From positions 3,876,501 through 3,940,500 of the forward strand of contig NC_081823.1 in the NCBI RefSeq assembly GCF_030704535.1: DNA of 64,000 nucleotides. Reading direction: 5' to 3'. This DNA is from Vitis vinifera. Lineage: Eukaryota > Streptophyta > Magnoliopsida > Vitales > Vitaceae. The notes below the pieces were generated by a model. The model had not been told where the DNA came from. It searched no databases and saw only the letters and a list, made by a program, of their open reading frames with translations. Positions within the stretch are counted from its first letter, which is position 1. Each line of letters starts with the position of its first letter. Positions 36,901 through 46,360 of the stretch are shown in pieces. Made by a program: the position numbers and the translations under genes.

Positions 36901-39141
36901 ATTTTCCAAAGAACTTGAGTAAAACAATATATGTCCTATCTTGGATGTAAAATCACATACAGTTATACCCAAACCCATGTGAGTTACACTTGTAATTTAA
37001 GCATTTTCTAACCCATTGTTATAGTACTCACAAGTACAAATATACATGAAACATTTCAACAATTTCCTTATCAACAATGAATAGGCAAATAAGGATAAGA
37101 TCTTAGAATATACAAAAAACTATTAGGAAACAACCAATCATGCAATCATAACTTAAATCAAAGTAGCAAGCATTGGAATAATCTTGATTCTTCAAGCATA
37201 GAAGGTAATATTTTGTATCACATTTTTCATTAAAGTATCTCCATAGTGACTTATTTCTTCAATGAATTCAGAAGAACAAAATGAGGTTTTTCGGGTTGAA
37301 GGACAGTGACCAATCCTCCCCTCTTGTCAGGAGATTCACTAAATTTAGGTCATGTTTGGCAATACTTTTGAAAATAGTTTTCCATTCTCCATAATACAAA
37401 AACAAGAAAACATGTTTAGTAACCAAAAAACATAAAATATGGTGTTTTCAAAGAACAACGTTTAATTATTTTCAATTATTTTCACTTGTTTTAAAAAATA
37501 ATTATACAAATATGGAAAATGATTAAAATAAAGCACTATAGATAAAAGTTATTTTTAAAATATAGAAAACAAGTTAAAAACATTTCAAATTCAAACTTTT
37601 GTTTTACAAAATATCAAAAAACAATTTTCAAAAACAGTTCTCAAAAATTATTTTTCAAAATTATTTTCAAAAATGCTTCCTAAACAAAGCCTTAGATTCT
37701 CTTCTTAAGAATTCATCATTGTTGTTTAACAGGTAACCTTGACCTATCAAACCTTCAAGTCTATCAAGGTCCAACTTTTATAGCTAATTCTCATCCAATC
37801 AAGGCATTGCAAACTGAAAGCTACAAACCCTCATTGCTCTAACGTTATGTTATAGGCATAGTTTTAAAAGGCTCAAGACACACCAAGATGCAAAATACTC
37901 TTAAAGCCTAAGGTGAAAGGCGTACCTAAGGCGCAGGCTTTAGTGAAGTGAGTCGTACCTTAATTTACATATATATTTTTATATAATATAATCAAATTTA
38001 ACAATCATTTATTTGTCCTAAACACATAAATCATCAAATATCATCCAAAATTTCAATTTAATCAAGAAGGTCCCAAAAAGGTACGTCTATTTTTCCTCTA
38101 TTTTTTCTCCTCTTTTAAAAGAACAGGGACCAAACGACGTTGTTTTGGTCTCAAAAAAAAAAAGGGCTTCTCTTCTGCCCTCTGCAACTCGTCGTCGGAG
38201 AAGAAGACCAAAAGAAGAAAAAAGAGATAGGGGATCAAGGTGCACCTGTGGACCGCGTCACACCTTGCACACCTAAGTGGCGCCTTCGTGAAAGGGCGTC
38301 ACCTGCCTTCAGGCAAAGCGCCTGAGGGTCGCATCGCACCGCCTGGACCTAAGTGCGCCTTTCACAACTATGGTCATAGGGTGATTATATCACAACTATT
38401 TCTTAGGCTAGAATAAACAATAAGCCTTCAAGACTATGTCACATACAGAAGTCTAGACAAAGACTAGTATGATGGACGCATTCTCTAGGGTGACAAGGTC
38501 ATTCTTTGTTATCTACATAAATAGCCTTTTTTTTTTATCAAAAACAAGAGATGTATATATATATATATATATATATTTTGATAACTAAGAAACCTTCCAT
38601 GGCCAAGCCCTTAGGACTCTCCGTGGGAACACAAACCTCAGGGTGTTGACCGTCCCGCAACAACCAACACCGGGTATATTTAGGGTATCATTAGTGGCAA
38701 GATTCAAACTCAAGACCATGTGCCACTTATTGGAACCACACTCCCCAGTGTTCGCCCTGACCAACTAGAATGAAAACATAAGAAGGATGAGAAGTCTTCC
38801 CTACAATTACAAAAATACCCAATTGTTGTCCTCTACTATACAAGAAGTCTCTACGAAAGCTATCTACATAAATAGCTTCAATGTAATATTTTTCCTTAAT
38901 ATGCACATTTTTCTTTTTCTGGCCTATTTTACAAATCAGAAAAGGTTCATAGTCATTTTCTTTCAATGCACATATTTTGAAACCACATTTTCCTTTAGTA
39001 TCCCAAATATTTATATATCATGTATAAATGTGATCAAGATATGGTAGAAGATATTTTCAAATCTAAGTTAAATTGCATACAAGTTAGCTATTTAACTCAT
39101 TTAACTAAGAAATACATGAAGCGAGAAAAACACAAAAAAGA

Positions 39142-39175
<34 letters not shown>

Positions 39176-40675
39176 AAAAGATGAGACTTCCAACAAAGAG
39201 TGCTTAAGCAAAAAAGTTAAAGAGTCGCAAGAATCAGTGCTTGCTATATAAGGTGCATCATCCTATAAGTGACACCAGACCATTCATATTCATGTTATGA
39301 AGTCTAAGCTAAAATTGAAAAGAAAGTGTTACCTGTCAATCTTCATTTCCCTTGCAGTTCTCACTTGATCCAGGAATGACTCCACAGATTGACGATCTGA
39401 GCCAGGATTTTTCTTTCCCTGTGAGTTAGACAACTGCATGTTATGGTTGCCTCATTTTTTATTTAACCAATGCATCCAGTAGAGATCATATTCCCAATAT
39501 AAGACTATCTCAAGACAAGGACTACCAATACATATGCATGGTTGATTTAAATAAATGAAGAAATTTCCAGATAGCAAAATCTTGATTTAATCAAGAACTT
39601 AAGCAACTCCAGATTGCACAGTTGCATGAAGGGAAACAGAAATATAGTTTGGGAAAATTGTAATTATTTTAGTATTTTTACAAAGTTATTGTGGTTAATA
39701 ATAAGGCTATGCATACGACAGAACTTCCACTAACAAAAAATTGCATACATGTATACAGTTTCATCTATGTCAAATAGAAATTGCAAATAGAGCAGCAGAA
39801 AATTAGTGAAATGCGAGAAAGATGTTCCACTCAAACCCTAGCAGCATGTGATCTTTACATTACAGATGGCATGATCAGGGTAAAGGACAATAAACAGAAG
39901 GAAATAAAACCATAACAAGCAGTAGTTTGTAGATACTGTAATCGAAATAACAACCACTAAACTTTGCATCCTACCCATCCAAATGAAAATGGGATGTTGT
40001 TTCCTGTTCCCAATGGCACTGTAGCAATAGGCGGTGGCTGAGGTAATTTGAGATCAGAAACTACTCCAAGGAGCCAGTTCGCTGTACCATCCCCACCTGC
40101 AACCTGCGAACTAGTGATTTGAGTTTATCTTATATAATATATTGAGAAACCAAAATTTTTAAGGTTTCATTGCGCAAAAGTTGCAAGTGATTTAGAAAAG
40201 TAAAGGTATTCCAAGGGTAACATTTATTATTTAACAAATGAAGTACTCACTATTATTTTCAATCTGTTCTGAATTTCAGAGGCCAAAATATCTCCACTGT
40301 GCTTGAGCTTTTCTAGATTGGAATAAAACTGATGTAGAACCTTATCAGGAGCCTCATTGTCCAAATCAAAAACCTGAAATTAGTAACGCAAATGTCCAAT
40401 CAATTCAAAAACTAGTTCCATAATCAGCACTACAAATCCTATCTTTCAGAATTCTTTTTCTGGGGGCAGGGAAAAATTACCTGGTTTTTATTAAGAAGTG
40501 CACCATATGTACAAAGAAGTTCCCCACCTAGCTGACCACCACTTTTGGAGTTGATGAATACTAACACAGGGCTGGAAGGTATATGGGAAGCATTTCTAAC
40601 CTCTGATTCTGGAAGAAGTATGTAATTTGGAATATAAAAATCTTTCAAAATGTTCTCAGATTTGGAATTGTCCAT
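17259..40675 (-). CDS. Diacylglycerol kinase, DGK5-like, 12 coding exons over 23 kb
   Basis: Coding exons: 40675-40481, 40373-40251, 40103-39975, 39418-39333, 36735-36618, 31247-31199, 23678-23596, 22544-22477, 20491-20417, 18572-18485, 18342-18226, 17567-17259. They sum to 1440 bp (479 aa) with every phase matching. The product phosphorylates diacylglycerol to phosphatidic acid. Catalytic domain: [19 protein letters not shown], the ATP-site motif [13 protein letters not shown] at residues 109-121, [23 protein letters not shown]. Accessory domain: [90 protein letters not shown]. It ends [14 protein letters not shown]..., like the short isoform of Arabidopsis DGK5. No C1 domains or transmembrane segment (cluster III). 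Exon 8 ([14 protein letters not shown]) is divergent from what I recall of the family. Exon 10 has a weak donor (GTTAGT). Large introns hold many transposons. Confidence 0.9.
20039..20073. repeat. (AG)n microsatellite
   Basis: About 17 uninterrupted AG units in the DGK intron between the exons at 18485-18572 and 20417-20491. The open frames it creates on both strands are low-complexity and not genes. Confidence 0.95.
20927..22241. mobile_element. Non-autonomous Harbinger-like element, 1.3 kb
   Basis: Left end GGGCCTGTTTGGTTGCTGTTTTTG and right end ...AAACATTAAACAAACAGGCCC form terminal inverted repeats starting GGGCCTGTTTG. Each end is flanked by TAA (20924-20926 and 22242-22244). A 3-bp TAA duplication with G-rich TIRs is the PIF/Harbinger (Tourist-like) pattern. 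Sub-terminal sequence is rich in GTTTTTGAAAACAGTT-type inverted words. There is no transposase; the middle contains a 96-bp minisatellite. It lies in the DGK intron between the exons at 20417-20491 and 22477-22544. Confidence 0.7.
21565..21846. repeat. 96-bp minisatellite, about 3 units
   Basis: Three near-identical units start at 21565, 21661 and 21757 (GTTTGATTCCCAAGAAAATCC ...), period exactly 96 bp. Within each unit the word GATTTCCGxGAAAAT occurs twice, so the unit itself arose from a shorter repeat. Because 96 is a multiple of three, the array is open in one plus-strand and two minus-strand frames. I regard these frames as by-products. Confidence 0.9.
24476..25200. mobile_element. Possible solo LTR or LTR-like fragment
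   Basis: About 0.7 kb that looks unlike the surrounding intron. It has several CACATGTCA/CCACATGG words, an AT-rich promoter-like part, then a purine-rich transcribed-looking part (GGAGGGTGTTTCTC, TTGCAAGAAGAATTAGAGG). No coding frame. I could not define target-site duplications or clean TG...CA ends, so this is a weak call. Confidence 0.25.
25736..25901 (-). repeat. 3' LTR of the Copia element
   Basis: 166-bp LTR (3' end of the element, because it reads on the minus strand). It contains a (GA)n run, an (AT)n run and a TATAAATA-like box. It matches 30621-30786 at every position I compared. Confidence 0.95.
25902..25910 (-). other. Polypurine tract of the Copia element
   Basis: GAGGGGGAG on the minus strand, directly adjoining the 3' LTR; the priming site for plus-strand DNA synthesis. 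It overlaps the end of the gag-pol frame by two bases. Confidence 0.8.
25909..29949 (-). pseudogene. Copia gag-pol polyprotein, interrupted
   Basis: Frame of 1347 codons from ATG at 29949, in order: gag; CCHC knuckle ([14 protein letters not shown]); protease region ([13 protein letters not shown]); integrase with HHCC (HNRLGHP...CESCQLGKH) and D,D,E parts ([22 protein letters not shown]); reverse transcriptase ([36 protein letters not shown]); RNase H ([58 protein letters not shown]). Two lesions are visible. A TAG stop at 29794-29796 cuts gag at codon 52. The protease active-site triad reads D-S-R instead of D-S/T-G. The rest is open from just after the stop, so the element is young but probably not autonomous. 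Confidence 0.9.
29950..30606 (-). other. GC-rich untranslated leader of the Copia element
   Basis: Between the primer-binding site and the gag ATG. It is much richer in G+C and CpG than anything else in the window and repeats the word CCGGAAA (or its complement) many times, e.g. 30427-30470 and 30490-30570. Open frames on both strands here are by-products of low AT content. Confidence 0.7.
30607..30620 (-). other. Primer-binding site (initiator Met tRNA)
   Basis: On the minus strand TGGTATCAGAGCCA directly follows the 5' LTR. It is complementary to the 3' end of plant initiator tRNA-Met, the usual Copia primer. Confidence 0.9.
30621..30786 (-). repeat. 5' LTR of the Copia element
   Basis: 166 bp, matching 25736-25901, followed at 30787-30791 by the GGGAC target-site duplication. 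Confidence 0.95.
30952..30979. repeat. (GT)n microsatellite
   Basis: About 14 GT units in the DGK intron close to the right end of the Copia element. Confidence 0.9.
31705..32373 (-). mobile_element. Old LINE remnant, 3' part
   Basis: Read on the minus strand this contains a decayed zinc-finger/RVT C-terminal region: words such as [21 protein letters not shown] and FFAWE align in order with the cleaner copy at 32374-34120 ([25 protein letters not shown]). Many stops and frameshifts. It is the continuation of the remnant at 34121-36290, split by the younger insertion. The last bases, 32356-32373, are the target-site duplication. Confidence 0.6.
32374..34120 (-). mobile_element. 5'-truncated L1-type LINE inserted in an older LINE
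   Basis: About 1.75 kb, reading on the minus strand. It begins abruptly inside reverse transcriptase at [15 protein letters not shown] (the FADD catalytic motif). It continues through the RT thumb ([46 protein letters not shown]), [16 protein letters not shown], and the zinc-finger C-terminal domain ([50 protein letters not shown]). It ends in a run of about 20 A on that strand (T at 32372-32391). The frame has several breaks. An 18-bp target-site duplication flanks it: 32356-32373 and 34121-34138, 16 of 18 bases equal. 5' truncation plus a poly(A) tail is typical of target-primed insertion. Confidence 0.85.
34121..36290 (-). mobile_element. Old LINE remnant, RT and upstream part
   Basis: Decayed minus-strand LINE sequence. 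RT words are still visible: [17 protein letters not shown] near 35.48 kb, a DDTLIFC-like stretch near 35.2 kb (its DD is now GD), then INLDKSELI near 35.1 kb and [14 protein letters not shown] near 34.2 kb. Frameshifts and stops interrupt every frame. Sequence upstream of 35.65 kb (to about 36.29 kb) may be the 5' part or ORF1, but I cannot prove it, and the spacing suggests that the endonuclease region is deleted. The right limit is approximate. Confidence 0.6.
37352..37692. mobile_element. AT-rich MITE in a DGK intron
   Basis: From CATGTTTGGCAATACTTTTG to CAAAAATGCTTCCTAAACAAAGCC. The ends are loosely inverted, with internal AAACAGTTCTCAAAA and TTTTTAAAATA words shared with the elements at 16316, 56318 and 59342. 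No coding capacity. Confidence 0.5.
37857..38372. mobile_element. hAT-like non-autonomous element, 516 bp
   Basis: Terminal inverted repeats CATAGTTTTAAAAGGCTC (left) and, reversed, CATAGTTGTGAAAGGCGC (right). It is flanked by an 8-bp duplication GTTATAGG / GTCATAGG (37849-37856 and 38373-38380, one mismatch); 8-bp duplications mark hAT transposons. The inner ends are rich in GGCGC/AGGCG words. No transposase. It lies in the DGK intron between the exons at 36618-36735 and 39333-39418. Confidence 0.75.
38553..38576. repeat. (AT)n microsatellite at the tail of a SINE-like element
   Basis: About 12 TA units adjoining the 3' end of the SINE-like sequence at 38577-38775. Confidence 0.85.
38577..38775 (-). 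mobile_element. Probable tRNA-derived SINE
   Basis: On the minus strand the head reads CTAGTTGGTCAGGGCGAAC, resembling a pol III box A (TRGYNNANNGG). About 40 bp later GAGTTTGAATCTT resembles box B (GGTTCGANTCC). The body then runs to TTAGTTATCAAAA followed by (TA)n and a poly-A-rich tail. Size (about 200 bp), box spacing and tail fit a plant SINE. No target-site duplication could be fixed because of the simple repeat. Confidence 0.5.
39143..39172. repeat. Poly(A) run, 30 bp
   Basis: Pure A run inside the DGK intron, about 160 bp downstream (+) of which exon 4 begins. It may be the tail of a decayed retroelement, or a slipped homopolymer. Confidence 0.8.
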
Positions 40676-41024
40676 TATCACCTCCCAACTGCATAAGAAT
40701 GTCAAAAAGTAGCCATCATAGTTGGAAATCCAGAAAAAACTAATCAAGTTGTTAGGCTCATAACACCAACGAGAATGCCACTTAAGACAAGTAAATGACA
40801 AAGAATACCAGGCAAATTATAAGTATGTTGAAGGTTTAACTTCCAGAATAATCCATCAACTACTGCAATTACCTGGTATGGACAACTATCTATTGTCTGT
40901 ACCACATATATATATGCTTAATTTGTCATTATTCTAATTTAGCACGTTGGTTATAGATGCAAATTTAATACTAAAACACAAAATCAGTATGACAGTAGCA
41001 ATCATTCTAAGTGCACCTTCAGGG

Positions 41025-41250
41025 CATGTTTGGAATGCCGGAATGGAGAATGGGAATGGGAAATCAATTCCATCTGCTATTTATTCATGTGTTTGGATTG
41101 TTTTTGGGAATGGGAATAGGATAAAAATTCAGTGTTATGAAATTCAAATCCTACTCTCGCTAGAATTTTGATTCCTCTCTTCTACATGGTATTATGATTC
41201 CCCCTTTTTCATCCTATTTCCATTCATATTCCCACAAACCAAATGCACCT
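41025..41250. mobile_element. Tourist-like MITE in the DGK 5' UTR intron
   Basis: Ends GGGCATGTTTGGAATGCCGGAATGG... and ...CCATTCATATTCCCACAAACCAAATGCACCT, inverted and rich in GGAATGG/CCATTCC words. About 225 bp, no coding frame. The flanking duplication is unclear. Confidence 0.5.
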
Positions 41251-42222
41251 TCAATGTGCAATGCAAGCCTTAGGCAGAACTAGATGATAAATCCATCAAA
41301 AACATTCAGACAAGGTTTGTTACACGAAAATTGGATCTGATTTAAAAGTTTGAATTATATGGAGTTAAAAACTTTTCTTTTATGGTGTAATTGTTGTGTG
41401 GATTTAGTTTAGTGATCTCACAGCTCCAAATCCATTGGTAAATAAACAACCAAACTGAAAATATGGATTTAGGCATCCAATTTAAATTTCAAGTTCTGAT
41501 TCCTCAGAACCAAAGGGAGCCAAGTTTGAAACAGAACTATGGGAGAGCTTTGAGTGTTGAAAACACTAAAAAACATCAAAATGAGTGAGAATAGAAACAT
41601 TAAAAATCATACAAACAACTTTATTCTGCATTTGGTAACTAAAGTTTTATTAGAATTGTTAATCCATATCATGGATTTAAAATAAATCCTGCTTTTACTG
41701 TGGCATTGCGAGTTAAATTCAACACCAGATGCATCCATATAAATCACAAACAAGTAGTAGGTTTTGAATTCAGGCCTCCAACTCCAACTACAGTTCCTCA
41801 CACAACCAAACATATCACCCATGCATGTACAAGAAGCACAAAAAATGATAATCAAATTGCCATCGTTATCGTCAAGAAAAAATTCCATCGAATGAACACA
41901 CATCAAACAAAGCACCTAAAACTCTCAACAACTCGCCTCCCTGTTTTCACGAACAGGCAAGAATTCTAGTCCGAGTTTGAATTATTCGCCCTGTTTGGTT
42001 TCCAAGAAACCGAAGGGAAGGAAAATAAACCAAAACTTGAAACCAAATTTTCAGTTCTTTCGATCCACCGGACAACAAAACAATAAAGTCAGTTAATTCA
42101 GAACTAGCCGGGCGGACTTAAATCCAGCTTTCCTTGTATCTTCGGAATCTCATTTACCTCGATTTTCTCGGCAGCCAAACAGAGTAAAAAAAAAGCGAGA
42201 GAAAGAGAGGCGAGAGGCGATA

Positions 42223-42300
42223 CCTTGAGAAGATTTAGAGTAACTCTGAAGAGGAGGAGATTGAAAGCAAAGAGTGGTGGATTCCGAAGTAATTAATTGG
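42223..42300 (-). other. Noncoding first exon of the DGK gene
   Basis: On the minus strand AGTAACTCTAAATCTTCTCAAG is followed by GTATCGCC, a good donor at about 42223. A matching acceptor (CTTATGCAG) lies 15 bp upstream of the DGK start codon. This gives a 1.5-kb 5' UTR intron. The upstream limit (transcription start) is not resolved. Confidence 0.45.
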
Positions 42301-42879
42301 ATGGAAATGGATTGCTTGTGAACCCGGTTTGGGGACGACGCGGGGCTCGGGGTTCGACATTTTCGGGTAGTGTCTTATGTTTTGGGAGGGAATGAAATTG
42401 CTTCTTTTCTTCTAAATGCAGCTCTTGGGCTTTTGATTCGATACTGACTTGGACGTCTATGGAGGAGACACGCGTCACATGTCCCCACTGGATATCGCAC
42501 GCGGCTACGCGGCAGCGCTGAGTGAGTCTCCAGGTGAATTGACTGATTCAACCCCCGTTTTTGTCATCAATATGATATGATTTTATTTTTTGAAGAGCAT
42601 TGGCATATTATTAAACATAAGTTAGACCGGAGAATAAGACGGAGAAAATGGTAAAATTCTCCATTCAAAAACTATTTAATAAAAGAAAAGTGTTTGGTAT
42701 TTAAGGACTTGTTTGGCAGGTATTTTTTAGAATAATTTTCTATTCTCTAAAATAAAAAATATTAAAAATATAATCAAAAACTATTTTTTATTTTTTATTC
42801 TTAAAAATAAAAAATATGATATTTTTTGTTATTTTATATTATTTTTCACTTTAAAATAATAATAATAATACAAACACCG

Positions 42880-43400
42880 GCTCATGCGTTTTCCACTCGA
42901 TGATGAGCTCGATTTTATTTGAAAAATGATTTTTATTGATTATGAAAATGACTTAGAATCGCCACTTATTTTTGTTTTATTTTTAAATGGTAAATAAAAT
43001 AAGAAAGAAAACCATAAGTGTGGCTTCTTATTTGAAAAAGATGGTCTGTGAAAAATCGTATCGGGTTCGGGAGTCAGGTTATTTATCGGGAAGGTACAGT
43101 AAAGACCGTAGCACTCCTCTAAGTCCCTAAAGTCGGGTCTCTACTAATAAAATGAAATAATCATGACAATTGATTAGTGAATCAATGAATACCAAATGAA
43201 AAACATAACAGAATATCCAAATGAATATGAGAGGTAAAGAACGTACTTGAGTGATGAACCGGTTTACTTCAAGGGAAACAAATGTTAGGAAACAAACATA
43301 GGATAATTGTGTGCATATCATGGAACAGAGTAAATCAATCATGAATAACAATCAAATTGATCGATCGATCAATCAATCAATCAATCATAAAAGCATATAT
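42880..43400. mobile_element. LTR-like repeat fragment
   Basis: Contains GACTTAGAATCGCCACTTATTTTTG, CGGGTTCGGGAGTCAGGTTA and ATCGGGAAGGTACAGTAAAGACC. I recognise these as words common in grape repetitive DNA, probably a Gypsy LTR. No termini or coding domains are visible. The 43359-43387 end is an (ATCA)n microsatellite. Recognition is from memory. Confidence 0.35.
43359..43387. repeat. (ATCG/ATCA)n microsatellite
   Basis: Two ATCG units followed by about five ATCA units. Confidence 0.9.
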
Positions 43401-43846
43401 GTGGGGCCCCCACCAAAGCCTGTTTATTTTTTTATGAATTAATTCTATAAATTACATTATTCAGAATTACGGAATTTAATCTTTACTTATTTCAAAACAT
43501 TTTAAAAACAGAGGAGACGCGAGAATTGCGTGCCATAAAGGAAGATGGCAGCAAAACTTTTGTTAAAAAAACGGGTTTTTGGAACCTAAGAAAAATGTTA
43601 AGGATGGAAAAATTTTGGAGATTTGAAATTAATTAAAAACCAGAATTGAAGAATTTATTTACAAAACATGGTTTAGGAAAATTATTTTCAAAAATAAAAA
43701 AATGATGAAATGAGAGATGGCACGTGGCATAAGGATGGCCATGCTAAAGGTGGCCATGCAAGATCCTCATCAATGAGGATTTGATTAAGTGTTCCAAGGG
43801 TTGAATTGTAGTCAGAACCTAAGATTGATTATCTGATATGACCTTA

Positions 43847-45467
43847 CTAGTCTTCCTGATGGACCTCGAGATTCTTCAATTTCGATTCTAATTCATCCCC
43901 TTCATCTTCACCCTCTCCAGATTCGTTATCATCTTCTCCTTCAGGGTCATTCTCATCCAAGGATCCAAGAACATTAGGAAATTCATTAAATATATTCTTC
44001 ACCTCATCAATGCCCTCATCAGAGATGAAATTTCCATTCATGTTAAGCAATTTTAACCCAGGCTTATGCACCACAGCGCGAGTCAAGCACCTAGCCCCAG
44101 CCCTTCTCATGAAATTGGAGCTCAAGTCGACTCCCTTCAATTGAGCATCGCCATCTTCCAATGCCTTGCTAATTTGGATAGCACCTTCATCCCTCAGTTC
44201 AGTGTCGGCCAAGTTCAGCTTTGTGATAAGCTGCTTTGCTGCTATACAAGCAGCTAAAGCAGGAGCAGCTTCAGCTGTTATATCATTTCCAGCCATCTCC
44301 AAGACTTCCAGTGCAGAAGCAGATTCCTTAAGAACATTGGCTATAGCAACTGCACCCTCATCTTCCAAGTTCAGGTAGCTCAGGTAAGCCTCGGTAAGAT
44401 CTGCATGCTTGGCAAGAGCTTTACTAAGGGCAACTCCAGCTTCTACACCAAACATGTTGTCCCGCAGATCGAGATTCTTCAGATTGGTAAAGGTCTGAAG
44501 AGCTTCAGATAAGGCAACTCCTCCGTCGGAGCCTATCCTTGTAGAGGAACATCGAAAATCCTCTAACATGGGAGACTGCTTCACTACCTCAGAAATAGCA
44601 AGTGCCCCTTCATCTCCTGTCATATTATTATGAAATTGAAGGACCCTAAGCTTCTCAGTAGAAGGGATTAACTCACAAACTGCTCGAGCAGCTTCCTCTG
44701 AGATCCCATCATTCATTAAATAGAGCTCCTCCAAGCTACTTTGTGATTTCAGGAGCGCCCCAAACGCCCTAACACCCTTCTCACCCAAAGCATTGTTTGA
44801 GAGGTCCAGAGACTTCAAAACACAACCTTCAAGAGCCTCAGAAAATATAGCCATGACTTCAAGAGCTTCCCCTTCCGATCTCCCAGCAATAAAATCTGAC
44901 AGGTCCACTTCCTTTAACTGATCCTTGAGAGAAGCCAAGATAGGCTCTGCAACACGGGCTGCGCCTAAACCAAAGCTTCGATTGCTGAAACATATCTTAG
45001 TATAAGAATTTCCTGGCTCTTTTAATGGCCTCAAAAGCTCCTCAGCTTCCTCTGCCTCAACAAATGCTCTTTGGCCTTTAGATATATCAAAAACAGTTTC
45101 ACAGGCTTCATTAAATGTCTTAGATGTTGGCTTCGCTCCATCCACCTTGGTTATAGGGCCTCTTTTAAGAACTTCGAGGATTAGCTTACTGCATTCTTTG
45201 GCATAAAGCTGCACTGCAGAACCTCCATCACCATCTGGCTCCTTTTCATAATGCTGGTTTGCAGTGGAAAAAGCTACTTACTTCGATCTGTTTGGCATTC
45301 TCCCTTACTTCCTCTTTGCTGAGACTACCATACTCTCGAGTGAAAATGGATGGAGTGGAAAGATTGTTTGCCATTCGTTCCACAAGCAGTAGCCGAGTGG
45401 TCTGGCTAGGGGGCCATAGTTTGATAGAAAATGCCCGGCCTTCTGGATTCATCGTTGTGGCATCCAT
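43847..45467 (-). pseudogene. Ran GTPase-activating protein (RanGAP), frame broken by one base
   Basis: RanGAP stimulates GTP hydrolysis by Ran, setting up the Ran-GTP gradient for nuclear transport and division. N-terminal WPP domain (45467-45285): MDATTMNPEGRAF, KLWPPSQTTRLLLVERM, TPSIFTREYGSLSKEEV, which targets plant RanGAP to the nuclear envelope. Then NQHYEKEPDGDG, AVQLYAKECSKLILEVLKRG, leucine-rich repeats (LKSLDLSNNALGEKGVRA, LEELYLMNDGISEEAA, LKNLDLRDNMFGVEAG) and an acidic tail (DENDPEGEDDNESGEGEDEGDE). Length equals 540 codons plus one base, matching a family of about 535-545 aa. The extra base is near 45280: AAACAGATCGAAGTAAGTAGC, where dropping one base rejoins WPP and LRR. No other lesion is seen, so it may be a sequencing error in an intact gene. 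A 5' UTR intron is likely (donor near 45986, acceptor near 45501). Confidence 0.85.
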
Positions 45468-45500
45468 TGCAATGGAACTACCAATATGGGCTTTTTTTTT

Positions 45501-46360
45501 CTGAAATTTTTAGTAGGGTTGTGGGTGTCCTCTAGAGTTAAATGGATAATAATGAGGAAATGAAAGAATGGCTGGGGAAGGACGAGAAAGTGAGAGAAAG
45601 TGGAGGGAAAAAGAGCAACTCAATTGAAAATGAAGCAGCGAATCTCGAGTATAGAAGCCAAAACAAATGACTCGTATGAAACACCCATGTACAGAATGGG
45701 GAGAAACAGATAATACAAAGGAGTGGAGCTTTTTTTATTTTAAAAGGGCATGGACAAGGAATGAATACCCCATAAATATGAAGTGACCCATTTCATCTTC
45801 CTTGTCCTGTGGGCTCAAAATTAGTGCGTCAAACCAGAGGAATGTCTAAAAAAAAAATGAGATGCGAGAAGGCTATCAAACATTGAATCAAACAATCAAA
45901 ACACAGTTAGATCATGGAGAAACACGAGATGAAAACGCAATAACCAAACCAAAGCTGACTCACAAACGATGCAGAAGAAATTACCTGAAAAAGAGATGAA
46001 GGAAACATGATGATATAATGAACAATGAACTCCAAATAAACTTACCAGGCAATGCTTCTCTCAAACCAAAGTTTGCTCGTCTCCCACTCAACTTCCTATG
46101 CTCAAGCTTCCTTCTCACCCTCCTCCTCTGTAACAGCAACCCCCAAAAATCCCTAAAAATCTCTCCCCTCTCTCCAGCCAAAAAGCAGCCTCCCTCAGCA
46201 AAAGCCCTCCCCTGGCAACAGCCAAAGACGCTCCTCCATAACGGCCTGAAGATTCTCATGCCACGCGTCAACGCTGATTGCCTCCAGAAAAGAACACTGC
46301 CCATCCACCCTCTCATGCACGTGTTGCCAAAAATAAAAAAGGTTGTCAATGCTCCCTAAA
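45501..46360 (-). promoter_or_regulatory. 5' UTR intron, leader and promoter of RanGAP
   Basis: On the minus strand CTTTTTCAG|GTAATTTC gives a donor at about 45986 and TAAAAATTTCAG an acceptor at about 45501, just 5' of the RanGAP start. The upstream 45990-46360 is GC-richer and has open frames on both strands without any family features, consistent with a leader. Confidence 0.45.

Noticed and set aside
43127-43351. 74-aa minus-strand frame
   Set aside because: Hydrophobic low-complexity translation of an LTR-like repeat; no start context or family features.
45285-45290. GTAAGT at the RanGAP break as a normal intron donor
   Set aside because: The family sequence continues in the next bases after the loss of one base, so there is no room for an intron; it is better read as an insertion.
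46018-46359. 113-aa plus-strand and 122-aa minus-strand frames
   Set aside because: Both overlap the inferred RanGAP leader and show no domain or codon signal.
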